This document shows positions 56,096 to 64,000 of a stretch of 64,000 nucleotides of DNA, piece after piece. Position 1 is the stretch's first letter. Each line of letters starts with the position of its first letter. The notes below the pieces were generated by a model. That model had not been told where the DNA came from. It ran no database searches and saw nothing but the letters and a program-made list of their open reading frames with translations. The position numbers and the translations under genes are program-made. Source of the DNA: Rahnella victoriana (GTDB lineage: Bacteria; Pseudomonadota; Gammaproteobacteria; Enterobacterales; Enterobacteriaceae); contig NZ_SJOJ01000008.1 of NCBI RefSeq assembly GCF_004330295.1, positions 62,001 to 126,000 on the forward strand, read 5' to 3'.

Positions 56096-58643
56096 TAATA
56101 AAATACTGACGCCATCGCTATTAACTTTATGTATTCTCTCTACTTACATTCCCATGGCGTTAGCTGAAGATTTCTATTTTGATCCCAGCTTGCTGCAGGG
56201 TTCTGGCGTATCAGTGAATCTGGATAAACTTAACGAAAAAATTGTCTCGGCGGATGCGGGAACCTATCGCGTAGATCTCTATGTCAATAATAAACTCGTT
56301 AAAGAAAATACTGAGATCACCTTTAGCCGTAAATCTGAGGGTGATAATGTCGCTGTTCAGCCTTGCCTGAATGCTGAAGATATAAAACTGATTCAGCTGA
56401 AAGTGGATGCAGTCAGCTTAATACCTGTTGGTAAACAATGTATGTGGTTTTCCGATCTCTCAAAAGCCTCATCATGGGAACTGGAACAGTCAACGCAGAA
56501 ACTGAAACTGCTGATCCCGCAGAGCTTACTTTACCGTCAGCCACGCGGTTATATTCCGGTATCTCAGTGGGACAGCGGGGGCCTGGGGTTATTTGTTAAG
56601 CACAATACCAACTATTATGAGACCAGTAGCACCGGTGGTTATAAAACTAAAAACCTGTGGAGCGGACTGAACAGCGGCACCAATATTGGTCTTTGGCAAT
56701 TAAGAAATCAGTCAAATCTGCGCTATACCGATAATAACGGTCGCACCAGTCATAAATGGACCAGCGTGCGCACCAATGCACAGCGACCTCTGCCATCAAT
56801 TAATTCCCTGGTGACGCTGGGTGACAGTTATACCAACAGCAGCCTGTTTGGCAGCCTGTCTTTCAATGGCGTCAAACTCGCCAGTGATACCCGAATGATG
56901 CCTCAGGGTAAACGCGGCTATGCGCCAGAAGTTCGCGGCGTTGCCAGTACCACTGCGCGCGTTGTGGTCAGCCAGCTCGGAAAAACCATTTATGAAACCG
57001 TGGTTTCGCCAGGTCCCTTTGTTATCGACGATTTGTCTAATACCAAAGGCCAGGGCGATCTTCAGGTCACGGTCATTGAAGCTAACGGGCAGACATCCTC
57101 TTTTACCGTTCCCTATTCTGCGGTGCCAGATTCTATTCGCCCTGGCTCATGGAACTATGAACTTGCACTTGGAAAAGTGCGGCAGTATTACAGTGTGGAT
57201 AACGAATTTGTCGAAGGTGTCCTGCAACGGGGGATAAGCAATCGATTCACGGGTAATGCCGGTATTCGTCTGGCGAAAGACTACGAGGCATATTTGCTGG
57301 GTGGCGTCATGGCAACACAATTTGGGACTATCGGACTCAATACCACTTATTCATATGCCGTCGCTGAAAATAATAAAACCCAATCCGGCTGGCGTGCGGA
57401 AGCCAGTTACAGCAAAACCTTTACAACCGGCACTAATCTGACGCTGGCGGCATACCGCTACTCGACTAAAGGTTTCCGTGATTTGCAGGATGTGCTGGGT
57501 GTAAGGCGGGCCGCTGAAAATACCACCACTTACTATTCGGATACGTTGAATCAGAAAAATCAGTTCAGCGCGACCATCGCCCAAAGTTTTAATACATTCG
57601 GGTCACTTTCGCTGAATGCCAGCACTTCAGATTATTACAGTAATAATTCACGTATTACTCAGATGCAGCTGGGCTACAGCAATAGCTTTAAAAAGATCAG
57701 TTATAACATCAACATTGGCAGACAGCGCACCAGTTACAGTACCCGCAGCAACTACTACAGTGAAGTGGATAACAGTGATAATCGTCAGAAATATACAGAG
57801 AACACCATTTCAATCGGTTTCTCAATGCCGCTGGACTGGGGGGATTCACGTTCGAATGTAGCATTCAACGTGGCGAAAAATAAAAGCTCTGAGTCCGCGA
57901 CTACCAGCGTATCGGGCAGCTTCGGTGAGAAAAGTAATTCTTCTTATTCTGTATACAGCGGTGTAGAAAATTACCAGGAAAACGGTAATAAAATGCTCTG
58001 GGGTGGTTCACTGCAACAAAATACCTCTAAAGGAACGTTCCGTGGATCTTATTCGCAGGGCACGGGTTATAAACAGTATGGATTGGGTTCATCGGGTACG
58101 CTGCTTATTCATCCGGGGGGAGTAACCTACGGACCTTATGTCAGTGATACGTTTGCGCTGGTGAAAGCCAAAGGCGCCAAAGGGGCAGAGATTAAAAACG
58201 CTCAGGGCGCAAAAATAGACAGTTTTGGCTACGCCATTATGCCGTCTTTATCCCCTTACCGTTATAACCAGGTAAGTCTGGATCCTAAAGGCTTAGATTC
58301 CAAAGTGGATATTCAGGGAGGAAGCCAGCGTGTTGTACCCTATGCCGGAGCCATCGTGCAGATTAATTTTGAAACCGTGTTTGGCCAGCAGGTATTGATT
58401 AATTCAACGCTGAAAAATAATCGAATGATCCCGATGGGTGCAGATGTAACTGATAAGGACGGTACGAATTTAGGCATGGTCGGACAGGCAGGGCAAATTT
58501 ATGCACGAATTAACGAGCGTTCAGGAGTGTTATTTGTTTCCTGGGGGGAAAGTGATTTAGAACAATGTCGTATTAATTATCAGCTGCCAGCAGCAACTGA
58601 AGATAATGAATTTGTTCAGTTAACCTTGCCATGTGAAATGTGA
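56073..58643 (+). CDS. fimbrial outer-membrane usher
   Basis: The 856-residue usher secretes and orders pilin subunits. After a signal peptide (cleavage near MALA/EDFYFD, residue 31) come the N-terminal chaperone-binding domain (FDPSLLQGSGVSVNLDKLN), the 24-strand barrel with the plug domain (GVASTTARVVVSQLGKTIYETVVSPGPFVIDDL), and the C-terminal domains with GAIVQINFET and the final Cys pair (EQCRINYQL, LPCEM). Length is typical. It overlaps the first chaperone gene by 23 bases. Confidence 0.95.
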   Translation: MNMRLVTNNKILTPSLLTLCILSTYIPMALAEDFYFDPSLLQGSGVSVNLDKLNEKIVSADAGTYRVDLYVNNKLVKENTEITFSRKSEGDNVAVQPCLNAEDIKLIQLKVDAVSLIPVGKQCMWFSDLSKASSWELEQSTQKLKLLIPQSLLYRQPRGYIPVSQWDSGGLGLFVKHNTNYYETSSTGGYKTKNLWSGLNSGTNIGLWQLRNQSNLRYTDNNGRTSHKWTSVRTNAQRPLPSINSLVTLGDSYTNSSLFGSLSFNGVKLASDTRMMPQGKRGYAPEVRGVASTTARVVVSQLGKTIYETVVSPGPFVIDDLSNTKGQGDLQVTVIEANGQTSSFTVPYSAVPDSIRPGSWNYELALGKVRQYYSVDNEFVEGVLQRGISNRFTGNAGIRLAKDYEAYLLGGVMATQFGTIGLNTTYSYAVAENNKTQSGWRAEASYSKTFTTGTNLTLAAYRYSTKGFRDLQDVLGVRRAAENTTTYYSDTLNQKNQFSATIAQSFNTFGSLSLNASTSDYYSNNSRITQMQLGYSNSFKKISYNINIGRQRTSYSTRSNYYSEVDNSDNRQKYTENTISIGFSMPLDWGDSRSNVAFNVAKNKSSESATTSVSGSFGEKSNSSYSVYSGVENYQENGNKMLWGGSLQQNTSKGTFRGSYSQGTGYKQYGLGSSGTLLIHPGGVTYGPYVSDTFALVKAKGAKGAEIKNAQGAKIDSFGYAIMPSLSPYRYNQVSLDPKGLDSKVDIQGGSQRVVPYAGAIVQINFETVFGQQVLINSTLKNNRMIPMGADVTDKDGTNLGMVGQAGQIYARINERSGVLFVSWGESDLEQCRINYQLPAATEDNEFVQLTLPCEM

Positions 58644-58658
58644 TTCTGGAATAAACTT

Positions 58659-59993
58659 ATGCTTAAATTAAAAATTTTTTTTATGCTTATGCTGTTAACG
58701 GTATCCATTCCATCTAATGCTACCTGTTACAGAGTTACAAGCACCTCATGGTTATCCAGTGAAATTATTGCTGCGGGATATACTGCCACGAGTTGGTCCG
58801 GGGGATCAGATGCTAATTCAGGTAATCTGGGATTCCCCGCAACGATTAGTTTAAGTACTTCATCCTTCACGCCTTCCGGAACACTGCTCGCAAGTAGTAC
58901 GGCAACGTTCCTCACCGGTGGCTACAGTACGGGATATGCTGCCAACCAAATATTATATCGCTGTGCACTTGCCGATGCAGGTTCCCTGCTGGAATTCTAC
59001 GCAACGAATGGTGATGATAACACTGGCGGTCGATACGAAACGGAAGAAGTTGAGGGGGCTTATTATACAGCCATGGCAAATGTTGCAATTCGTCTGACTA
59101 ACGTTAAAACTGGAAATTACTTCTCAAAATATTGGCAGTCAAGAACGTTGACGTCCGACGACTGGGTGCAAGATAGTACTTATATTTATATTCCAGCCAG
59201 TGCTTTCAGTGATGTAAACGCTGAACTATTTAAAATCAACGATACAACTTACTATAGGAATTCTACTAACTCCCGAAATGCGTATTATTATAGTTATGCT
59301 GGCCCGGCTGGATATATTGCATTTCAAGGGCCAGGGATTAGCGCTTCACTTGCTGATGGTCTCTCATCCGATGGCGGCAGTGGAACTTCCGGATGGTATG
59401 CAAATTGGCCTGGTGCCTTTTCACTTTATCGGGGGGTTACATTTGTCAGGGGAGCAATGTGTTCTGTTAAAGATTATCCAACCATAGTTATATTGCCCTC
59501 AATCAGTGTCCCGGAAATAGTTAATGGTGAGGTCAGCCAACAGTCATTTAGTATAACTTTAAGCTGTGAAGATACAGCCGTATCCAGTGTGAGTGCATCT
59601 ACAACGACATCAGCCAATGTTGCGATGGGATTCTTAGTTAATGAGGCTACAGCGGTTACAGCCGCGAGTAATTTAGGCCTGACGTCAACTAACGGTGTGA
59701 CTTATTTACTTGATACCAATTATGGTAGCTCTGGTGTTGCATCCGGTGTGGGGATTCGTATTTATAACGAAAGTGGCACGGCATTGAATCTGTTGTCGAA
59801 AACAACTACCGCGACTGGAAATGCGGGCGGCTGGTACGCCTATAAAGATCTGACTACCAGTCAGGGCGACTCTACGGATGGTGTAACAACCTACACCGGA
59901 AATTTTACGGCGTCTTTGGAGGCAATCAGTGGCGAAACAGTGACAGCGGGAACCGTCAATGCACAATTACAAGTGGTGGTCAGTTTTCAATAA
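58659..59993 (+). CDS. putative fimbrial tip adhesin
   Basis: A 444-residue secreted protein with a signal peptide ending SIPSNA at about residue 21. The N-terminal 270 residues are rich in Ser, Thr, Gly and Tyr and form a probable receptor-binding domain without a family I recognise. The rest is pilin-like, from about CSVKDYPTIVILPSISVP to the C-terminal strand LQVVVSFQ, with the Cys pair of pilins. Position after the usher and two-domain size fit a tip adhesin. The receptor is unknown. Confidence 0.8.
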   Translation: MLKLKIFFMLMLLTVSIPSNATCYRVTSTSWLSSEIIAAGYTATSWSGGSDANSGNLGFPATISLSTSSFTPSGTLLASSTATFLTGGYSTGYAANQILYRCALADAGSLLEFYATNGDDNTGGRYETEEVEGAYYTAMANVAIRLTNVKTGNYFSKYWQSRTLTSDDWVQDSTYIYIPASAFSDVNAELFKINDTTYYRNSTNSRNAYYYSYAGPAGYIAFQGPGISASLADGLSSDGGSGTSGWYANWPGAFSLYRGVTFVRGAMCSVKDYPTIVILPSISVPEIVNGEVSQQSFSITLSCEDTAVSSVSASTTTSANVAMGFLVNEATAVTAASNLGLTSTNGVTYLLDTNYGSSGVASGVGIRIYNESGTALNLLSKTTTATGNAGGWYAYKDLTTSQGDSTDGVTTYTGNFTASLEAISGETVTAGTVNAQLQVVVSFQ

Positions 59994-60696
59994 AGTCACC
60001 GTTGCGGCGGGGATTATGCTCTGTTGCACGGCGTTTCACGCCAGCGCGGTGGTTAATGCGGAAAAGACCCGCGTGGTGTTCAACTCGGGAAGTATCGCCG
60101 AATCACTGTCATTGGTGAATTCCGAGAAAGAACCGGTAGTGGTACAGGTCTGGACAGATAACGGTGACCCGACGGTGAGCCCGGATAAGGTCCACACGCC
60201 GGTTGTGATCAATCCGCCGGTATTTAAAATGAAACCGGGGGAAATGCGCAATATCCGGCTGTTGATGGTTTCAGCCGGAAGTCTGCCACAGGATCGCGAA
60301 AGTCTATACTGGCTGAATATTTATCAAATTCCGCCAAATACCGAAGCGCAGCATAAAGGTGATAAAAGAGTCGTGCTGCCGTTAAAAATCAGGATGAAAG
60401 TATTTGTACGGCCGGAGAAAGTCGGCGAACTGAAGGAAAGTGATGCACTGGAATTGCAGTTCAGTATCAGGGAAGAAGCGGGTGTTAAAAAACTGCATAT
60501 TCAAAATCCGACGCCATGGCATATGACAATGTCATCGCTCAGGTCAGGGCAGATTGAACTGCCGACGCTCATGCTGAAGCCATTTTCCGGCCAATGTATT
60601 GAACTACCGAAAGAGAAACCGATAAATGGTGAAATTGAATATGAGGTGGTAAATGACAACGGTACACGCTGGGCATATAAAGTTAAAGCATCCTGA
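59959..60696 (+). CDS. periplasmic pilus chaperone (second)
   Basis: A 245-residue PapD-like chaperone. A signal peptide includes VAAGIMLCCTAFHASAVVNA, followed by EKTRVVFNSGSIAESLSLVN and the signature SLPQDRESLYWLNIYQIPP. It overlaps the adhesin gene by 35 bases, so the two are coupled and it may serve the adhesin specifically. The start is uncertain, since no clear ribosome-binding site is seen. Base composition is higher in GC than the neighbouring fimbrial genes, so it may have a different origin. Confidence 0.87.
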   Translation: MHNYKWWSVFNKVTVAAGIMLCCTAFHASAVVNAEKTRVVFNSGSIAESLSLVNSEKEPVVVQVWTDNGDPTVSPDKVHTPVVINPPVFKMKPGEMRNIRLLMVSAGSLPQDRESLYWLNIYQIPPNTEAQHKGDKRVVLPLKIRMKVFVRPEKVGELKESDALELQFSIREEAGVKKLHIQNPTPWHMTMSSLRSGQIELPTLMLKPFSGQCIELPKEKPINGEIEYEVVNDNGTRWAYKVKAS

Positions 60697-60997
60697 ATTG
60701 ATCCTACCGACGTAATGTGGACTCAGCATTACCGCGCTGCATGAGATAATTGACTGTAGTGGGGGTAAACGTGAAATGAAAGCGAAGTTTACAGTGTTGA
60801 ATGGTGCGCCGGGAAGGGCATTCTTGAGGAGGGCCTGGGAATCATTGGTGAGGGTCAACAAGAGAACTATATAGCTCCCTGGCTGAAAGCACTTAAGTAA
60901 GATAAACGCTATATTCTCAAAGCCGTCAGTTCTGCATCCTAAGCGCGTCGTTATTTGATGGGTAAAATCTTTCGGTGAGATATTTAATATCTTCAAA
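60697..60997. other. intergenic stretch between fimbrial operon and tRNA-Asn
   Basis: About 300 bases without a convincing gene. A 130-codon antisense frame overlaps the end of the chaperone gene but has no ribosome-binding site or recognisable family. The stretch may be a junction of the acquired fimbrial block. Confidence 0.4.
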
Positions 60998-61002
60998 ACA
61001 AA

Positions 61003-61032
61003 AAGCCCGCTTAAGTTTCCTTAAGCGGGCTT
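61003..61032 (-). terminator. rho-independent terminator of tRNA-Asn
   Basis: On the minus strand the 12-base arms AAGCCCGCTTAA and TTAAGCGGGCTT are followed by TTTGTTTTG. It lies directly after the tRNA gene. Confidence 0.9.
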
Positions 61033-61040
61033 CTCTAATT

Positions 61041-61116
61041 TGGCTCCTCTGACTGGACTCGAACCAGTGACATACGGATTAACAGTCCGCCGTTCTACCG
61101 ACTGAACTACAGAGGA
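61041..61116 (-). tRNA. tRNA-Asn (anticodon GTT)
   Basis: The 76-base gene includes the encoded CCA end (61041-61043 in reverse). The anticodon GTT falls at positions 34-36 (61083-61081) in the loop CTGTTAA, the acceptor stem starts TCCTCTG, and the T-loop is GGTTCGAGTCC. In E. coli asn tRNA genes lie near mtfA, as here, and are frequent integration sites for islands. I see no second copy of the tRNA 3' end in the window. Confidence 0.97.
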
Positions 61117-61259
61117 ATCGTGTGAACGGGGCGCATGATATCCAGAGGGCTGCGGAGTGTCAACGCTAAAATCACTAAAACCCGCCGACTGCTCAGCAAC
61201 TAAGCAATGTCGCCATAAAAGGCCCTCATACGTGCCAAAATTCCCCGGGATTGTGCTGA

Positions 61260-62039
61260 TTAACAGTCGCAGCGGTGGCCGCGAAGTTGCCTTGCCAGCG
61301 GGTCCTGCTGATAAAAACGGGTGAAATGACCGTATACCAGCGGAAATCGTTCTGAAAGCAATTCTGGCGCACTAAAGAAGTATTCCGAGAGGACGGCAAA
61401 ACATTCTGCCGGATCGGTGGCGGCGTAGGCATCCATGCTGGCGGCGTCTTCACCCACGGTGTCGATCTCGTCCTGCAAATTCTGCATGGCGGCCTGCAAA
61501 TCGTGTTCCCATGACACCACTTCACGCAGCGGAATAGGGGGAATACCGCTGACTTCGCCGCCGTTGCGCATATCCAGTTTGTGCGCGGCTTCGTGGATGA
61601 TCAGGTTAAAACCGGAGTTATCAAACGAGTCCTCGATATCCTGCCAGTTGAGCACAATCGGCCCCTGATCCCAGCTTTGACCGGCGTGGATTTGCGAACC
61701 GGCATGGACCAGACCGTTTTCGTCCTGCCACGGGGAATCGACCACAAACGGGGAAGGGTAGAGCAAAATCTCATGAAAACCGTCGAGCCAGGATGCGCCG
61801 AGTTCCATCACCGGCAGCGCAAACAGCAATGCGATCCGCGCCTGCATCTGCTCAGTCAGCACAATGCCCTGTAACGGCACCAGCCGTTTTTGTTGCAGCA
61901 GCTGGCTGGCAACCTGCACCAGACGCTGTTGCTCGTCCTCGTTCAGGGAAGATAAAAGCGGAATATTCAGAGCGTCATTCCACGCCTCTGATTTCTCAAT
62001 TTTCAGGTCATTCGCTTTCCACGGCCACTTAATCATCAT
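61260..62039 (-). CDS. mtfA: Mlc titration factor A
   Basis: MtfA binds the glucose repressor Mlc and so modulates ptsG; it is also a zinc peptidase. The 259-residue protein starts [13 protein letters not shown] and has the zinc motif HEAAHKLD (HExxH), with [20 protein letters not shown] as the further ligand region. The open frame extends 21 codons upstream but E. coli MtfA starts at MIKWPWK, so I use 62039. The C-terminus is shorter than in E. coli and ends [10 protein letters not shown]. Confidence 0.93.
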   Translation of the reverse strand: MMIKWPWKANDLKIEKSEAWNDALNIPLLSSLNEDEQQRLVQVASQLLQQKRLVPLQGIVLTEQMQARIALLFALPVMELGASWLDGFHEILLYPSPFVVDSPWQDENGLVHAGSQIHAGQSWDQGPIVLNWQDIEDSFDNSGFNLIIHEAAHKLDMRNGGEVSGIPPIPLREVVSWEHDLQAAMQNLQDEIDTVGEDAASMDAYAATDPAECFAVLSEYFFSAPELLSERFPLVYGHFTRFYQQDPLARQLRGHRCDC

Positions 62040-62235
62040 CTTGCTCGCAAAGTGATCATTCGGATTATCAGCAGGGTTCCCCGCCAGAGTACTCCAATAC
62101 AAGTAACTTCAACAAGTTAGCTTCGCTATCAGACGGAAACTGTGTGGATGTTACACATCGGCGGATTTTAAGCAAAAAGCGCGCGCATCTTATAAGACGT
62201 AGCTCACGTTATTAGTCTAGTCACAGAGTCCGCAA

Positions 62236-62267
62236 CGTGCCCGCAACGGGAGAAATGCGCGGGCACG
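62236..62267. repeat. inverted repeat, possible hairpin
   Basis: The perfect 9-base arms CGTGCCCGC and GCGGGCACG are separated by 14 bases without a T-run on either side. It lies between the small ORF and mtfA, so it may be an operator or an RNA hairpin. Confidence 0.45.
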
Positions 62268-62341
62268 TCAGGCTCCTTATGCTGATGACTATGAAAAATC
62301 CGACCGGAAAATGCCGTTATTATTCACAGTGCAGGCAGGGA

Positions 62342-62536
62342 CTATAAATAGTTGCTGACCTGGGTCTCGATATTCTCTGAGGTGGTTTTGAATTCTTTTG
62401 CCAGTAAGGCAATAAAGGCATCCCGGTCAATATGTTCTACTTTTCCGTCGTGGTAACAGTCTGAAAAAGAAACATAAAGTCCGTTCTTAAAACCAATCTG
62501 CACGCTTTCACCTTCAAGGGGAATGTTTTTCATCAT
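62342..62536 (-). CDS. small hypothetical protein
   Basis: A 64-residue acidic protein starting MMKNIPLEGESVQIGFKNGL, with AAGGAT upstream of the ATG pair. It shows no signal peptide or membrane segment. The pattern is compatible with a compact alpha/beta fold. I do not recognise a family. Confidence 0.6.
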   Translation of the reverse strand: MMKNIPLEGESVQIGFKNGLYVSFSDCYHDGKVEHIDRDAFIALLAKEFKTTSENIETQVSNYL

Positions 62537-62698
62537 CGATATCCTTCACAACATGAGGTTGAGCTGAATAATTGAAAACAGAGTTGCAGGTGTTTTTGTG
62601 GGCTTATTTAACCGCCGCCCGTCGTGACAATATAGTGCAGCGAACCGGGCGTCTGAACTGTGATCGCAGACGGGATTTACCGCGTCCGCATCGCAGCG

Positions 62699-64000
62699 TT
62701 ATGTCAGCCATTTGTCGATGAAGTCATTGGGAGCGACCGGCTTTCCGAAAAAGTAGCCTTGCAGGAATTCGAGCCGGTAAGGCGCGAGATAATTGACCTG
62801 TGTCTGGGTCTCGATGCCTTCTGCCACAATGATCATTTGCAGGCGCTTGGCGAGGTCAATCACGTTATCGACGATATGCCCGGCCAGCGCGTCCGTGCCG
62901 ATACGGCCAATAAAGCTCTGGTCGATTTTTAATATGTCGATATGGAATTTTTGCAGGTACGCCAGGCTGGAATGGCCGGTGCCAAAGTCATCCATGGCGA
63001 TCAGCACGCCCATTCTGCGCAGGGCGCGGAACAGGCTGTGTGTCACCTCGCCGGGTTCAATCAGTTCCCGCTCAGTCAGTTCCAAAACCAGATTGATCGG
63101 GTTCTCCCGGAACGCATCGATAAAGGCTTTGCAGTCCTCCGCCAGCGTCAGATCTTTGAAGTGTCCCGCGCAGATATTAAAGCCGAAATGGAAATTTTTA
63201 GGCAACTGCGCGGCAATCGGACCGAACTGCTCCCGCACCTGGGCCATGATCGAGCGGGTCATCGGCACAATCAGGCCGCTCTCTTCGGCCAGCGGAATAA
63301 ACTGGTAAGGCGGGATCAGACCCGACTGCGGATGCTGCCAGCGCATCAGCACTTCCGCACCGGTGATCTCATGAGTGGTGCCGTCCACCACCGGCTGCAA
63401 ATACGGAATGAACTGTTTTTTCTCCAGCGCCGCTTTCAGCGCGGAGGTCGGGTTGCCAAAACGTCCCAGCAGGATGTAGGTCATAAAGGCGATGAAAATG
63501 CTGACCAGCGGAAACAGCACCAGACTCAGGCTGGCGTAATCGAAGATATAATTCCAGTGGTCACTTTTGCGGATCACCAGCCGCACTTCATAAGGATAAC
63601 GCTGCGACGTCAGCGCCATTCTCTCGCCGTCCGGCCAGTCAGTCCCCTGATGAATTTTGCCCTGGCTGTCCATCCACTGATCGCCGACCTGCAATATCAG
63701 ATACGCGTGCGTGCTGAGCAGCCGGAGAATGTTATGCAGAAAATATCCATCGACGCCGATCAGAATGCCGCTGTCGTTCACATCATGGCGGTAGGCGATC
63801 AGCGGATGGTCCGGCGTGACGCTGTTGCCGCTCATCAGCATCAGCTGGCCGCCGGTGTAGCGATCGTTCGAGATATTGTCCGAGCGCGGGCCGAATAAGG
63901 AGGTGCAATAAATGGTGTGCTGGCGGTACAGATTGACGGTGCGGATGTTTGGTACCCTGGCGACCTGCCAGCGCAATGCCTGCAGGGTGGCCGGGTCGCA
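62699..64000 (-). CDS. CSS-domain EAL c-di-GMP phosphodiesterase, start outside window
   Basis: The visible 433 residues run from the edge (CDPATLQALR, the CSS-motif Cys region of periplasmic sensing domains) through a periplasmic part and a membrane helix (YASLSLVLFPLVSIFIAFMTYILLG) to a full EAL domain: GAEVLMRWQHP (EVL instead of EAL), FNICAGHF, LELTERELI, MDDFGTGHSSL, ILKIDQSFI and VAEGIET. The catalytic set seems complete, so an active phosphodiesterase is likely. The frame is open to 64000; the N-terminal helix and start lie outside. It is the second CSS-EAL protein in this window. Confidence 0.88.
   Translation of the reverse strand, partial: CDPATLQALRWQVARVPNIRTVNLYRQHTIYCTSLFGPRSDNISNDRYTGGQLMLMSGNSVTPDHPLIAYRHDVNDSGILIGVDGYFLHNILRLLSTHAYLILQVGDQWMDSQGKIHQGTDWPDGERMALTSQRYPYEVRLVIRKSDHWNYIFDYASLSLVLFPLVSIFIAFMTYILLGRFGNPTSALKAALEKKQFIPYLQPVVDGTTHEITGAEVLMRWQHPQSGLIPPYQFIPLAEESGLIVPMTRSIMAQVREQFGPIAAQLPKNFHFGFNICAGHFKDLTLAEDCKAFIDAFRENPINLVLELTERELIEPGEVTHSLFRALRRMGVLIAMDDFGTGHSSLAYLQKFHIDILKIDQSFIGRIGTDALAGHIVDNVIDLAKRLQMIIVAEGIETQTQVNYLAPYRLEFLQGYFFGKPVAPNDFIDKWLT

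Noticed and set aside
60604..60996. 130-codon minus-strand frame after the second chaperone gene
   Set aside because: It overlaps the chaperone gene in antisense, has no clear start signal, and shows no recognisable family.
62942..63898. 318-codon plus-strand frame inside the second EAL gene
   Set aside because: It is an antisense shadow; the minus strand carries a full set of EAL motifs.

Overview
This window is a piece of a chromosome from the order Enterobacterales. The stretch from trp to yciT is close to the Escherichia coli trp-rnm-yciO-rluB-btuR-yciK-sohB-yciN-topA-cysB-acnA-ribA-pgpB-lapAB-pyrF-yciH-osmB-yciT segment. Three differences point away from E. coli and towards a Rahnella/Serratia/Yersinia-type genus: trpG and trpD are separate genes, a cobalamin-salvage block (cobU-cobS-cobC-cobT) sits between rluB and btuR, and several carbohydrate and sulfur genes follow osmB. 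The genus is an inference; Rahnella or a near relative is my best guess.

Layout. 1-5350 (minus strand): trp operon from TrpR operator/promoter and an attenuator with leader peptide trpL through trpE, trpG, trpD and trpCF into a trpB cut by the window edge. 5.5-8.6 kb: rnm, yciO and rluB, the last with a long repetitive basic N-terminal extension. 8.7-12.3 kb: cobU-cobS-cobC-cobT converging on btuR, i.e. adenosylation and nucleotide-loop assembly for cobalamin salvage. 12.4-27.5 kb: housekeeping genes (yciK, sohB, yciN, topA, cysB, acnA, ribA, pgpB, lapA, lapB, pyrF, yciH, osmB) plus one small ribbon-helix-helix protein between lapB and pyrF.

27.9-34.9 kb: sugar block. An L-ribulose-5-phosphate 4-epimerase, the DeoR-type regulator yciT, the glycyl-radical enzyme ybiW with its activase ybiY, the divergent fructose-6-phosphate aldolase fsaA, and the ketodeoxygluconate permease kdgT behind a good KdgR box. 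35.1-42.4 kb: a divergent cluster (amino-acid ABC transporter, GNAT acetyltransferase, M20 deacylase, two flavin-dependent luciferase-fold monooxygenases). Its content matches, class by class, the Bacillus subtilis ytmI/yxe-type operons that recover cysteine from S-alkylated cysteines, so it is a candidate organosulfur salvage system. 42.5-51.3 kb: single genes and pairs: acuR-acuI, cheV, a lone HNH nuclease, a LysR/DUF1330 pair, a nucleotide-kinase-like protein coupled to a tiny upstream ORF, a LysR/esterase pair, and two candidate small ORFs.

51.6-60.7 kb: visibly AT-rich accessory block: a LuxR-type regulator, a CSS-EAL c-di-GMP phosphodiesterase and a five-gene chaperone-usher fimbrial operon with two chaperones. 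The regulator gene and the fimbrial operon each carry an upstream RcsAB-like box with matching flanks, suggesting one regulatory circuit. The block ends near a tRNA-Asn gene, followed by mtfA, a small ORF and a second EAL protein that runs off the right edge.
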